Assembly (NCBI RefSeq): GCF_000568405.1
Contig: NZ_ARZY01000016.1
Coordinates: 1 to 64,000 of the forward strand
DNA: 64,000 nt
Reading direction: 5' to 3'
Origin: Catenovulum agarivorans DS-2
Lineage (GTDB): Bacteria > Pseudomonadota > Gammaproteobacteria > Enterobacterales > Alteromonadaceae
Part shown: piece by piece, positions 19,135-27,712 of the stretch
How the letters are laid out: each line of letters begins with the position of its first letter
How positions within the stretch are numbered: the first letter of the stretch is position 1
Notes under the pieces: model-generated
Told to the model about the DNA's origin: nothing
Databases searched by the model: none
The model's input: the letters and a program-made list of their open reading frames with translations, nothing else
Position numbers and translations under genes: made by a program

Positions 19135-19180
19135 GAAGTTTTGCAAAAAACATTCCCAAGCGCCTGAGCACCTAATTTTA
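19135..19180 (+). repeat. Degenerate dispersed repeat, copy B
   Basis: GAAGTTTTG, an A-run, CATTCCCAAG, then CACCTAATTTT. It aligns well with copy C near 47.8 kb, base by base with few gaps. It lies just before the 3' end of yrfG. Confidence 0.45.
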
Positions 19181-19218
19181 AGCGATCAACTCAAGGGTGT
19201 TGCTATATAGCACTACTT

Positions 19219-19908
19219 TTAGAAAGTGTTCGGTTTAGACGTGATACCAGACAACTTCCTAGTCAATTGCCCAAAATCACTGACACTATCAAAATCACTA
19301 AATGTATTTGCAGGTTTTTTACTATCCGGGTTTTTAACCGCTATATTAAAAGCGATGCCAAATTTTTTCGCGGCAGTTAACACAGGCAAACTATCATCAA
19401 TAAACAAACACCGGCGTTTATCAAACTTTAGATGTGTCTCAGCGGCTTGCCAAAATTCTTGCTGCTCTTTGCAAAAACCATAATCATGGCTGCTTACAAT
19501 CTCATCAAAATATTGATCAATGCCGGTTTTATCAAACTTGAGTTGCATGCCTGCACGGTGTGAGTTGGTTAACAAAACAACGCGGCAATGTGATTGTTGT
19601 AAGTTTTGCAAAAACTCAGTTGCGCTTGGACGAATTTCAATTAAATGGGTGATTTCCTTTTTAAGCTCAATTATATCAACTTGCAATTGTTGAGCCCACC
19701 AGTCGAAACAATACCACTGCAGTTTTCCCTGCATTTGTGCATACATTTGATGCAGTCGGTTTTCTATACTGAGAACATCTACCTGATAAATTTGCGCATA
19801 TCGTTTGGGTAAATGTTGCAACCAAAAATAATTATCAAAATGTAAATCGAGCAATGTGCCATCCATATCGAGTAACACAGTGTCTATATCTTGCCATTGC
19901 AGCGTCAT
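19219..19908 (-). CDS. yrfG: GMP/IMP nucleotidase YrfG (HAD family)
   Basis: HAD-superfamily 5'-nucleotidase. Motif I is LLDMDGTLLDL, motif II LLTNSH, and motif IV FIDDSLPVL. DNYFWLQHLP after motif I and NPDS near the end match E. coli YrfG, which hydrolyses GMP and IMP. The ATG at 19908 gives 229 residues and fits the family N-terminus; an upstream in-frame ATG at 19932 would reach into the nudE promoter region. Divergent from nudE. Confidence 0.85.
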   Translation of the reverse strand: MTLQWQDIDTVLLDMDGTLLDLHFDNYFWLQHLPKRYAQIYQVDVLSIENRLHQMYAQMQGKLQWYCFDWWAQQLQVDIIELKKEITHLIEIRPSATEFLQNLQQSHCRVVLLTNSHRAGMQLKFDKTGIDQYFDEIVSSHDYGFCKEQQEFWQAAETHLKFDKRRCLFIDDSLPVLTAAKKFGIAFNIAVKNPDSKKPANTFSDFDSVSDFGQLTRKLSGITSKPNTF

Positions 19909-19914
19909 GATTAA

Positions 19915-19923
19915 TGTTATACT
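19915..19923 (+). promoter_or_regulatory. Extended -10 promoter for nudE
   Basis: TGTTATACT is an extended -10 element, with a possible TTGCCA at 19891-19896 at a long spacing. Transcription would begin near 19930, which makes the ATG at 19956, not the one at 19914, the usable nudE start. Confidence 0.5.
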
Positions 19924-19955
19924 TTGAAACAAATTTACTTGAGTATATCAAAGCA

Positions 19956-20534
19956 ATGAAAAAAGGACTCGAAGAAAAAGTATTGCCACAAATTTTAGAC
20001 TCAGAAGTTGTGGCACAAAGTCGGTTATTTCGCATCGAAACGCTTCAGCTAAAATTTAGCAATGGTGAAGAAAGGGAATACGAAAGGCTGCGCGGCAATC
20101 GCAAAGGAAATGGCGCAGTTATGATGGTTCCTATGTTAGACGATGAGACTTTTATTTTGGTACGTGAATACGCTGCGGGGACGCACGATTACCAACTCGG
20201 TTTTCCAAAAGGCTTGATCGATCAGGGGGAAACACCAGAACAAGCAGCTGACCGAGAGTTACAAGAAGAAATTGGCATGGGGTGTCAGCAGACGATTGCC
20301 CTGAAAAGTTTAACTATGGCACCTGGATATTTTCGTTCTAGCATGCATATTTTGTTAGCAAAATCACTTTATCCGCAAAAACTTGAGGGAGATGAGCCAG
20401 AACCCTTGGATATTGTGCCTTGGTCAGTCCATAATATAGATGAACTGTTAGCACGCGAAGACTTTACCGAAGCCAGAAGCGTTGCGGCCCTATTTTTAGC
20501 AAGAAAATATTTTAAGACAATCAATGAAACCTGA
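19956..20534 (+). CDS. nudE: ADP compounds hydrolase NudE (Nudix)
   Basis: Nudix hydrolase acting on ADP-ribose, NADH and Ap3A-type substrates. The Nudix box starts GLIDQGETPEQAADREL and continues QEEIG. LVREYAAGTHDY before it and LEGDEPEPL after it match E. coli NudE. The start at 19956 gives 192 residues (E. coli 186) and agrees with the promoter seen upstream. It overlaps cysQ by 11 bases, so the pair is translationally coupled. Confidence 0.9.
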   Translation: MKKGLEEKVLPQILDSEVVAQSRLFRIETLQLKFSNGEEREYERLRGNRKGNGAVMMVPMLDDETFILVREYAAGTHDYQLGFPKGLIDQGETPEQAADRELQEEIGMGCQQTIALKSLTMAPGYFRSSMHILLAKSLYPQKLEGDEPEPLDIVPWSVHNIDELLAREDFTEARSVAALFLARKYFKTINET

Positions 20535-21366
20535 TCCAGCAGAGTTATTGGACGACGTAAAAAAAATCGCCTTCGAAGCAGGCGAAGCCATTATGGCAAT
20601 ATATCAACAAGGTGAGTTTGATCTTTATCAAAAAGATGATGAGTCACCAGTCACGTCTGCAGATTATGCAGCCAACGAAGTATTGACCAAAGCTTTACAA
20701 AAACTGACCCCGAGTATTCCGATTTTGTCGGAAGAGTCTTGCGAATTCTCGTTTTCGGAAAGAAAACAATGGCAAGCTTATTGGTTATTAGACCCAATGG
20801 ATGGCACACAGGAGTTTGTTTCTCGTAGCGGTGATTTCGCCGTGAATATCGCGCTTGTAGTCGACGGTCAGCCTGTATTAGGCGTCATTTATTGGCCGAC
20901 ACAGCACACCTGGTATTATGCAGCTTCTCAGCATGGCGCTTTTAAGCAAGTTGGACAAAACATAGAGCCAATTCAAGTAACTCAATACGCAACAGAGGGG
21001 TTTGATGAGGCCGATTTGCGTTTAGCTGTATCACGGGTGCAAAAATCTAACACGGTTGGCCAGTATTTAGTTGATGCGCAGCAGTATAAAACAGTTGCAT
21101 TGGGCAGTTGTAGCTTAAAAAGCTGCATGATAGCTGAAGGCCGTGCAGACTTTTATTTGCGGGTCGGTCCAACGGGGGAGTGGGATACAGGTGCAAGCCA
21201 TTGTATTTTACGTGAGGCTGGTGGTAACATTTTAGATAGTGAGTTTAACGCGTTAAGTTACAATCAGCGTGAAACATTAGCTAATCCAGATTTCATTGTA
21301 ATTGGTGATAGTAAAGTGGATTGGAAAAAAGTCATCATTCCTCATAAAACACAAAGGACCTTATAA
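20524..21366 (+). CDS. cysQ: 3'(2'),5'-bisphosphate nucleotidase CysQ
   Basis: Inositol-monophosphatase-fold enzyme that removes the 3' phosphate from pAp (and PAPS), recycling the by-product of sulfate reduction. Metal-site motifs are EES (70-72), DPMDGT (90-95) and the later GEWDTGASHCILREAGG. At 280 residues it is longer than E. coli CysQ (246). It overlaps nudE and is followed by yceI after 2 bases. It is 1.6 kb from the cys operon on the same strand but in a separate transcription unit. Confidence 0.92.
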   Translation: MKPDPAELLDDVKKIAFEAGEAIMAIYQQGEFDLYQKDDESPVTSADYAANEVLTKALQKLTPSIPILSEESCEFSFSERKQWQAYWLLDPMDGTQEFVSRSGDFAVNIALVVDGQPVLGVIYWPTQHTWYYAASQHGAFKQVGQNIEPIQVTQYATEGFDEADLRLAVSRVQKSNTVGQYLVDAQQYKTVALGSCSLKSCMIAEGRADFYLRVGPTGEWDTGASHCILREAGGNILDSEFNALSYNQRETLANPDFIVIGDSKVDWKKVIIPHKTQRTL

Positions 21367-21368
21367 AA

Positions 21369-21956
21369 ATGACACTGCGCAAATTAGTCGCTATGGCCAC
21401 ATTAGGCTGTAGCTTGCTAGCAAATACCGCTTTTGCTGGTTGGAAATTAGATGAGCAAGCATCGAAATTAACATTTTTATCAACTAAAAAGTCGCAAGTA
21501 GTTGAGCAACATACTTTTAAACAAGTATCAGGTACCTTTGCCGACAGTGGCAAAGTCACCGTAGCAATTAAACTAGATTCGGTTGAAACGAACATTCCGA
21601 TTCGTAACGAAAGAATGCAAAAGTATTTATTCGAAACCGAACAGTATGTTTATGCGACTATCAGCACTCAATTAAACGCGCAACAATTTAAGCAGCTGCC
21701 TGCGGGTGCTTATCAAACGTTGCAAGTAGAAGCTCAACTAGATTTGCATGGTCACAAACAGCAAATTCAGCTACCTATTAATGTGATTAAAGGCAATAAT
21801 GGCCAGCTATTTGTCAATAGTGTTGGTGCAGTTGTGATTAATGCAGCTGATTTTGCACTGGTTGAAGGTATTAACAAGTTGCAGTCGTTAGCTGGCTTAC
21901 CGTCAATAACTTATTCAGTGCCAGTAAGTTTTAATTTAGTTTTCGCGGCTGAGTAA
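21369..21956 (+). CDS. YceI-family periplasmic protein
   Basis: 195 residues with a clear signal peptide (cleavage after NTAFA, near residue 23). The mature protein is a lipocalin-like beta-barrel with [16 protein letters not shown] at the start and VPIRNERM-type wording ([13 protein letters not shown]) in the middle, typical of YceI, a family thought to bind isoprenoid-like ligands. Lies in a compact run nudE-cysQ-yceI-glpE-glpG. Confidence 0.85.
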   Translation: MTLRKLVAMATLGCSLLANTAFAGWKLDEQASKLTFLSTKKSQVVEQHTFKQVSGTFADSGKVTVAIKLDSVETNIPIRNERMQKYLFETEQYVYATISTQLNAQQFKQLPAGAYQTLQVEAQLDLHGHKQQIQLPINVIKGNNGQLFVNSVGAVVINAADFALVEGINKLQSLAGLPSITYSVPVSFNLVFAAE

Positions 21957-21961
21957 AAAAT

Positions 21962-22291
21962 ATGTCTGATTTTAAACATATAAGCTGTCAGCAAGTGGCT
22001 GACTTATTGCAGACCGACGAAGATATTAAAATAGTCGATATTCGCGATGAAGCTTCTTATAGTGCTGCACATATTGAAGGCGCTTATCATCTAACCAATG
22101 GCACATTAAACACCTTTATGGCTGAAGCAGATTATGACCAACCTGTTGTTGTGGTTTGTTATCATGGGGTATCTAGTCAAGGTGCCGCTCAATATATTGC
22201 GCAGCAAGGTTTTGAAGACGTCTATAGTATGGATGGTGGTTTTGAAGCCTGGCGTAAAGAGCAGCCCTTTGTCCAATCTGCTGACGAATAG
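21962..22291 (+). CDS. glpE: Thiosulfate sulfurtransferase GlpE
   Basis: Single-domain rhodanese of 109 residues. The active-site loop is CYHGVSS with catalytic C66, and VDIRD and GGFEAW are family hallmarks. It transfers sulfane sulfur from thiosulfate to cyanide or thioredoxin in vitro. It is followed by glpG after 9 bases, the same pairing as in E. coli, but without glpR. Confidence 0.93.
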   Translation: MSDFKHISCQQVADLLQTDEDIKIVDIRDEASYSAAHIEGAYHLTNGTLNTFMAEADYDQPVVVVCYHGVSSQGAAQYIAQQGFEDVYSMDGGFEAWRKEQPFVQSADE

Positions 22292-22300
22292 AGAGACAGC

Positions 22301-23140
22301 TTGAGACATTTAGCGACTTTTGCTGATATTCGCACTGCCAAAGCTGTGTCCGATTATTTGCAAAACCAACAGATCGACAATGAAATTAGCTCAGATGAGC
22401 AGGGCTGGTGTTTGTTTATTGCCGACGAAAGTCAACTTGACCGAGCTCAACAAGAGCTTGAGCAATTTGTAAATAATCCGTACGACCAAAAATATCTCGA
22501 CGCATCGTGGATACGCAGCCAAAGTGCGGATATTTACACTAAAGTATCCAAAAGCAACAACAGTTTATTTAAACAAATCTGGCTTGAAACTGGCATTGTA
22601 ACGCGCATTGTATCTTTAACTGTACTGGTTATATTTGCATTGCAAATTGTCGGATTCCATCCATGGATTTATCACTATTTAGGTTTTCCAATTTCATTAG
22701 CTGCTATAGACATTAGCCAGCTTCATCAATTAGTTACACCCGCATTTATGCATGGGAGTTTGGTCCATTTGTTATTTAACCTGTTTTGGTGGATATGGCT
22801 TGGTGGCAAACTAGAAGTTGAAAAGGGCAGTGGTTTACTGATCAATCTGTTTTTAATTTCAGCTTTAGGTGCGCATTTATGCCAATACTCTATGGTTAGT
22901 GGTTCCTTTTTAGGCTTGTCTGGCGTGGTATATGGCTTGTTGGGTTACGCTTGGGTCGCTGGTAAGTTAAATAAACTAAAGCTGCAAATACCAAATGGCA
23001 TATTTATTATGATGCTGCTGTGGTTAGTGGTTGGCTTTGCAGAGGTGTTAGCTATTCCTATGGCTAATTGGGCGCACTTAGGCGGCATGATAGCCGGAAT
23101 GGTGTGGGCTAGGTTCGAAAAGCCCACACGCTCGAATTAA
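22301..23140 (+). CDS. glpG: Rhomboid intramembrane serine protease GlpG
   Basis: 279 residues: an N-terminal cytosolic domain (1-85) and six predicted membrane helices. The catalytic dyad is visible as S207 in GLSGVVYG and H259 in ANWAHLGG, with the HxxxN of helix 2 in HLLFNLFWW. The start is a TTG preceded by GAGAGA; no ATG in frame fits the conserved N-terminus. It cleaves membrane proteins within the bilayer. Confidence 0.93.
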   Translation: MRHLATFADIRTAKAVSDYLQNQQIDNEISSDEQGWCLFIADESQLDRAQQELEQFVNNPYDQKYLDASWIRSQSADIYTKVSKSNNSLFKQIWLETGIVTRIVSLTVLVIFALQIVGFHPWIYHYLGFPISLAAIDISQLHQLVTPAFMHGSLVHLLFNLFWWIWLGGKLEVEKGSGLLINLFLISALGAHLCQYSMVSGSFLGLSGVVYGLLGYAWVAGKLNKLKLQIPNGIFIMMLLWLVVGFAEVLAIPMANWAHLGGMIAGMVWARFEKPTRSN

Positions 23141-23146
23141 ATGCTA

Positions 23147-23545
23147 TTAGTGGTATAAATAGTTAGTAAAGAGCAAGTCTTTGATTAACTCTTGGCCCGT
23201 TTCTTTTTGCAATAAGCTTTTTACTTTGCTAGCACAGAGTTTGCGCACTTCCTCACGGCCTGTTAGCGACTTGATTTTTTCTTCTGGCTCTTTACCTAAG
23301 ATTTCAACAATTGCGTCTCTCAATAAAGGTGAGTGATGCTCAACAACGTCTAAGTACGATGCATCTATTAGCATTAGTTCGACTGTGATCCTAACATATC
23401 CAGGTTTCTTTTTAGTCGTGATGTAATTTGTGATGATATCTGGCTCAAAGCCAAAATATGCATATTTATCTTCTTGTGCTAGCGCAGGTTGCTGCACAAA
23501 AAATAAAGCCAGCAGTGGCAATAAACTAAGGTGTTTTAATCGCAT
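23147..23545 (-). CDS. Small FliL-like protein
   Basis: 132 residues with a signal peptide (cleavage near QPALA) and a FliL-type C-terminal domain: VRITVELMLID, HHSPLLRDAIVEIL, and the terminal LIKDLLFTNYLYH. FliL stabilises the flagellar stator-rotor interface. This copy is shorter than canonical FliL, has a cleavable-looking signal instead of a retained anchor, and lies outside any flagellar operon, convergent with glpG. It is probably a paralogue. Its role is not known. Confidence 0.7.
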   Translation of the reverse strand: MRLKHLSLLPLLALFFVQQPALAQEDKYAYFGFEPDIITNYITTKKKPGYVRITVELMLIDASYLDVVEHHSPLLRDAIVEILGKEPEEKIKSLTGREEVRKLCASKVKSLLQKETGQELIKDLLFTNYLYH

Positions 23546-23655
23546 GTATCAAATCGCCTTGATGGAAAAAAGTTATCTGTTCAATAGTATAGCTGAATCC
23601 ATTTCAAAAGTGTTTACTTTCCAGCATTGTTTACCCTAGTTAATTCGTCATTAAC

Positions 23656-23664
23656 TGGTATGAT
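23656..23664 (+). promoter_or_regulatory. Extended -10 promoter for ubiC
   Basis: TGGTATGAT, an extended -10 element, 42 bases before the ubiC start. No strong -35 is seen. Confidence 0.4.
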
Positions 23665-23705
23665 AACGCCGGTCAAATTTAACTATACGCGCAAGGGGTT
23701 TTTGA

Positions 23706-24239
23706 GTGCAATATTGTTTTCCATTGGGAGATAAAACCAGTTGGCAGCAACAAGTAAAATGCGCAGAAAACATACAGAGTTGGTTAGCGGACCCATCTTC
23801 ACTTACCGCAAAATTAAAAAGTATCAGCCACGACTTCTCACTAACTTTGTTAGGGCAGGGTTGGCAACAGCAACAAAGTGAAGCCAGTGCATATTTGGCC
23901 CGAGAGGTACTGTTAAACTGTCAAGGGCAAGCTTGGGTATATGCGCATACTCACATTCCTCAATCCAGTTTGGTTGGTGATAATGCTTTTTTATCTCATC
24001 TCGAAAATAAACCGCTAGGGGAAGCCATTTTCCAGCAGAAAAACCTCGTGCGAGCCGCCATTGAATTTGGCCAGTTTGATAGCCGTACACCTGTTTGGCA
24101 AATGGCTGAACATTGGTGTGGGCGTCAGTTGGGTGTTATGCCACCGCTCTTGTATGGTCGACGTTCTAGATTTGTGGTTAATCAACAGCCAATTTTTGTC
24201 AGCGAAATATTTTTACCAGATAGTCCATTGTATTTATGA
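23706..24239 (+). CDS. ubiC: Chorismate pyruvate-lyase
   Basis: Converts chorismate to 4-hydroxybenzoate and pyruvate, the first committed step of ubiquinone synthesis. 177 residues; REVLLNCQGQAWVYAHTHIP and the C-terminal YGRRSRFVVNQQPIFVSEIFLP are the conserved active-site segments. The start is a GTG with AAGGGG about 8 bases upstream. It overlaps ubiA by 4 bases (ATGA). Confidence 0.93.
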   Translation: MQYCFPLGDKTSWQQQVKCAENIQSWLADPSSLTAKLKSISHDFSLTLLGQGWQQQQSEASAYLAREVLLNCQGQAWVYAHTHIPQSSLVGDNAFLSHLENKPLGEAIFQQKNLVRAAIEFGQFDSRTPVWQMAEHWCGRQLGVMPPLLYGRRSRFVVNQQPIFVSEIFLPDSPLYL

Positions 24240-25087
24240 ATCAACTCAACCCGTATATACGTTTAACGCGTCTAGATAAACCGATTGGAATCTATTTATT
24301 ACTTTGGCCAACGTTGTGGGCTTTGGTGGCGGCTGCGCAGGGAATACCCGACTGGAAGCTATTGGTAATTTTTTCTTTAGGGGTTGTGATTATGCGCAGC
24401 GCTGGCTGCGTGATTAATGATTTTGCGGATAGAAAAGTGGATGGTCATGTTAAACGTACCAACGCCCGTCCGCTGGTGGACGGCTCATTAACTGCTAAAC
24501 AAGCATTAAACGCTTTTGCATTATTAATCGTCTGTGCTTTTGTGTTGGTATTGTTCTTAAATAGGCAAACCATATTATTGTCATTTGTTGCGGTATTCTT
24601 GGCGACTTTATATCCTTTTATGAAGCGCTATACCCACCTGCCACAGTTGTTTTTAGGTGCTGCATTTAGTTGGGCAATTCCAATGGCGTTCATGGCCACC
24701 TTACAACATATTCCGACGGTCGCTTGGTGGTTGTTTGCCGCGAATTTATTTTGGACTATGGCATATGATACTTTGTATGCAATGGTCGATAGGGATGATG
24801 ATTTAAAAATAGGTGTGAAGTCTACGGCAATTTTGTTTGGTCGCTTTGATAAGGCTATGGTCTTTTTGTTGCAGTTGGCTATGTTGGCTTGCTGTTTTTA
24901 TGCGGGGATCATCTTGTCTCTGCAGCCAATATATTTTACCACTTTAGGTTTAAGTTTAGGCTTGTTTATTGCACACCAACTTAGCATAAAACAGCGCACT
25001 CGCGCTGCATGTTTTACTGCGTTTAAACAAAATCACTATGCAGGTTTATTGATTTTGTTTGGGTTGATGGCTTCGTATACTGTGTAA
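24236..25087 (+). CDS. ubiA: 4-hydroxybenzoate octaprenyltransferase
   Basis: Integral membrane prenyltransferase of 283 residues that attaches the polyprenyl tail to 4-hydroxybenzoate. Both aspartate-rich motifs are present: NDFADRKVDGHVKRT in the first half and YAMVDRDDDLKIG in the second. Hydrophobic helices are spread over the whole length. It directly uses the UbiC product. Confidence 0.95.
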   Translation: MNQLNPYIRLTRLDKPIGIYLLLWPTLWALVAAAQGIPDWKLLVIFSLGVVIMRSAGCVINDFADRKVDGHVKRTNARPLVDGSLTAKQALNAFALLIVCAFVLVLFLNRQTILLSFVAVFLATLYPFMKRYTHLPQLFLGAAFSWAIPMAFMATLQHIPTVAWWLFAANLFWTMAYDTLYAMVDRDDDLKIGVKSTAILFGRFDKAMVFLLQLAMLACCFYAGIILSLQPIYFTTLGLSLGLFIAHQLSIKQRTRAACFTAFKQNHYAGLLILFGLMASYTV

Positions 25088-25135
25088 ATCCTAGTGCAAT
25101 TATTTGTTCCCAACAATGGACGATTTTTTATAACC

Positions 25136-25360
25136 CTATCGAAAAAAATCATTATTTTTATGCAGTTGGGCTTCGATTTCAAACTCGTCCATTTGTGGGT
25201 TTAACGCATCGACTGCTTCACCGGCAATCTTGTGGCTTTCGCTGGCCCATTCACCTAAATCAATGAGTTTACAGCGCTCGCTGCAAAAGGGACGAAAGGA
25301 ATTAGCTGGGGTCCACGCCACTTTCTTTTGGCAAGTTGGACAAGGCACTTTGCTTGGCAT
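25136..25360 (-). CDS. yacG: DNA gyrase inhibitor YacG
   Basis: Small zinc protein of 74 residues. The four zinc ligands are C7 and C10 (CPTC) and C26 and C30 (FCSERC), followed by [11 protein letters not shown] as in E. coli YacG. It lies downstream of zapD, the usual order in gammaproteobacteria. Confidence 0.93.
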   Translation of the reverse strand: MPSKVPCPTCQKKVAWTPANSFRPFCSERCKLIDLGEWASESHKIAGEAVDALNPQMDEFEIEAQLHKNNDFFR

Positions 25361-25398
25361 ACGCTTTTATCAAATTTAAGTTATCGATGCGGTCAAGT

Positions 25399-26145
25399 TT
25401 AGCAGGTCGCTAATTTAAATATAAGAGCTTGTTGGCATGCAGACTTGTTTTGCTGTTGATCATTTTGCATAAAACGAATTGCAAAACGATTTTTATGCCC
25501 ACTTACTGTTGGGTAATATGGGCTGTCTGCTGGTAGTTTTATGCGTAGCAACTCAACGTTTTCGACGGTATTTTGATACAAACCAGCTTCTGCTTGGCAT
25601 TCTAAGTATTGGGCTTTTTCGCGCACCATACGTAAGTCTAGCTCAATAACGGTTTGCAGAATGTCCAACTCGGCTAACCAAGCGTGTTGATTCTGTTCGA
25701 TAACTTGTTGTGATTGGTGCAACCATTGATGCATGTGCGGCAAATCAAAACAACAGCTCCCACCTGGAATTGAGAACCTTTGTTTGATAGACGCAAGGAA
25801 TTTATCATCACGCAAGCTTTGGCCGAGTTTATTGCTCGACATTAACCTGCCAGACATTTCTACTACAGAGCTGAGTAACTGTTGCAGTGCACTATTGTTT
25901 ACGCTTGGGTGTTGTGCCCAAGCGACTAATTGCTTTTCGTGCTTTTCTAAATCCTTTAATAAATCAGATTTAAGATCGCCTCGCTCAATGATATCCAAAA
26001 TGGCGAATAACGCATTTAAAAAATCAAGCACAGCCCATTGCTCGTTGTGACCGCATTGATATTCCAATCGATTCAATAGGTGTTCGATACGTAAGTAAGT
26101 ACGTATTTTTTCATTGAGTGGAAATTCGTAAAGTATTTCAGTCAT
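25399..26145 (-). CDS. zapD: Cell division protein ZapD
   Basis: 248 residues, beginning ILYEFPLNEKIRTYLRIEHL, the hallmark N-terminus of ZapD (YacF), which cross-links FtsZ filaments. The C-terminal RFMQNDQQQNKSACQQ is a variant of the conserved end. It lies in the coaE-zapD-yacG arrangement typical of gammaproteobacteria, 59 bases downstream of coaE. Confidence 0.92.
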   Translation of the reverse strand: MTEILYEFPLNEKIRTYLRIEHLLNRLEYQCGHNEQWAVLDFLNALFAILDIIERGDLKSDLLKDLEKHEKQLVAWAQHPSVNNSALQQLLSSVVEMSGRLMSSNKLGQSLRDDKFLASIKQRFSIPGGSCCFDLPHMHQWLHQSQQVIEQNQHAWLAELDILQTVIELDLRMVREKAQYLECQAEAGLYQNTVENVELLRIKLPADSPYYPTVSGHKNRFAIRFMQNDQQQNKSACQQALIFKLATC

Positions 26146-26204
26146 AGTGACAAATGGGATCGTTCCGTGTTTAAACTCAAACTTGTTATAATTTATCCAA
26201 TAGC

Positions 26205-26822
26205 TTAACGTAAAGCTTTCAATTTAGCCAATTCTAAATATTGCTGATGTAGAATTTTACACTGCTGTTCAACCGATTGGCGCGCTAACTCAGTATTCAC
26301 CACATCATCCGCTGCCGCCAGCCTAGATTGGCGAGAAATTTGTTTATTCATAATGCTTAAAATCAGCTGCGGGGAATTATTGTCTCGATTAACTGCACGG
26401 CTTAATTGTGTTTGTGGCCAGCAATCAGTCACTAAAATTCTATCCGCCATACTGTGCAAATTATTTTCTAATAATAATGGTACAACTAACAAACAGTAGG
26501 GCGACTGAGCCGTTTGGCATGCAGAGCTCATATGTTGGCGGATAATCGGGTGCAACAGTTGGTCGAGCCAAGTTTTGGCTTGTGGTTGAGTAAACACTAT
26601 TTCTCGCAGTTTTGTGCGCTTAAGTTGGCCACTATTATCTATAATGTCATCACCAAACTTTTTTACTATTTGCTCAAGTGCAACTGTACCTGGTTCAACC
26701 ACTTGGCGTGCAATAATATCCGCATCAACAATATCAATTTTCCACTGAGTTTGAAAAATGTTGGCGACAGTTGATTTACCAGAGCCTATTCCACCTGTTA
26801 GACCGACGACAAATTGGCTCAT
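26205..26822 (-). CDS. coaE: Dephospho-CoA kinase
   Basis: Last enzyme of CoA synthesis, with P-loop GLTGGIGSGKST close to the N-terminus, DADIIARQVVEPG, and LLLENNLH. 205 residues. The start at 26822 makes a TAATG junction with the pilD stop codon, so the two are translationally coupled; an upstream ATG would add four residues inside pilD. Confidence 0.93.
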   Translation of the reverse strand: MSQFVVGLTGGIGSGKSTVANIFQTQWKIDIVDADIIARQVVEPGTVALEQIVKKFGDDIIDNSGQLKRTKLREIVFTQPQAKTWLDQLLHPIIRQHMSSACQTAQSPYCLLVVPLLLENNLHSMADRILVTDCWPQTQLSRAVNRDNNSPQLILSIMNKQISRQSRLAAADDVVNTELARQSVEQQCKILHQQYLELAKLKALR

Positions 26823-27709
26823 TAACGAACCCAAGTATTCATATAAAACTCAACGATTTGTTGCTGCCAATAAAAGGCTATCCAGCCAGCCATCGCTAAA
26901 TAAGGGCCAAATGGGATAGCGTGTTGCTGGTCTTTGTCCTGCATTTTTAGAATGATAATACCCGCGATTGCGCCGACAACAGAAGACAACAAAACGATGA
27001 CCAACAGCGATTGCCAACCCATCCATGCGCCCAAGGCTGCGAGTAATTTAAAATCACCAAAGCCCATACCTTCTTTACCAGTTAGCAACTTAAAGGTTTG
27101 AAAAATCGTCCATAAAATCATATAGCCTGCAATGGCACCGATGACAGCATCCTCAAGCGGCACAAAAGTAGCAGATAAGTTAGCAATTAAACCCAACCAC
27201 AATAGGCTGATTGTTAGTTGATCGGGCAGGAGCATGGTGTCAAAGTCAATAAAACACATGCTAATCAGCAAATAACTGAACAATAATGCCCATAAAGTTT
27301 CAGTTGAAAAACCAAATTGCAATGCGGCAATAACCCCTGCAACGGCGGTTAATATTTCAATCAGTGGGTAACGCAAAGATATGTTCGTTTGGCAGCTACT
27401 GCATTTGCCTTTTTGCAATAAATACGACAATACAGGAATATTTTGCCAAGGTTTGACACTGGCTTTGCAACTGGGGCAATGTGAGTGTGGGAAAACTAAG
27501 TTGAATCTATCTTGCGGAATATCGATTGGTAGTTTGACACCTTCATCCTCAAATAATAGCTGGCATTCACGTTTCCAATCTCGCTCTAACATAATTGGTA
27601 GGCGGTAAATAACCACATTTAAAAAACTACCGACAAGTAGGCTAAATAAGCCGACAAAAATAACCCAAGCAGTCGGGTAGTGTTGAAAATAACCAAATAT
27701 ATCTTGCAT
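26822..27709 (-). CDS. pilD: Type IV prepilin peptidase / N-methyltransferase PilD
   Basis: Membrane aspartic protease of 295 residues that cleaves the leader of PilA and N-methylates the new terminus. The cytosolic zinc loop has two CxxC pairs (CPSCKASVKPW and CSSCQTNISLRYP). Catalytic aspartates are in FIDFDTMLLPD and GFGDFKLLAALG. It follows pilC by 3 bases and couples to coaE. Confidence 0.94.
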   Translation of the reverse strand: MQDIFGYFQHYPTAWVIFVGLFSLLVGSFLNVVIYRLPIMLERDWKRECQLLFEDEGVKLPIDIPQDRFNLVFPHSHCPSCKASVKPWQNIPVLSYLLQKGKCSSCQTNISLRYPLIEILTAVAGVIAALQFGFSTETLWALLFSYLLISMCFIDFDTMLLPDQLTISLLWLGLIANLSATFVPLEDAVIGAIAGYMILWTIFQTFKLLTGKEGMGFGDFKLLAALGAWMGWQSLLVIVLLSSVVGAIAGIIILKMQDKDQQHAIPFGPYLAMAGWIAFYWQQQIVEFYMNTWVR

Positions 27710-27712
27710 AAT

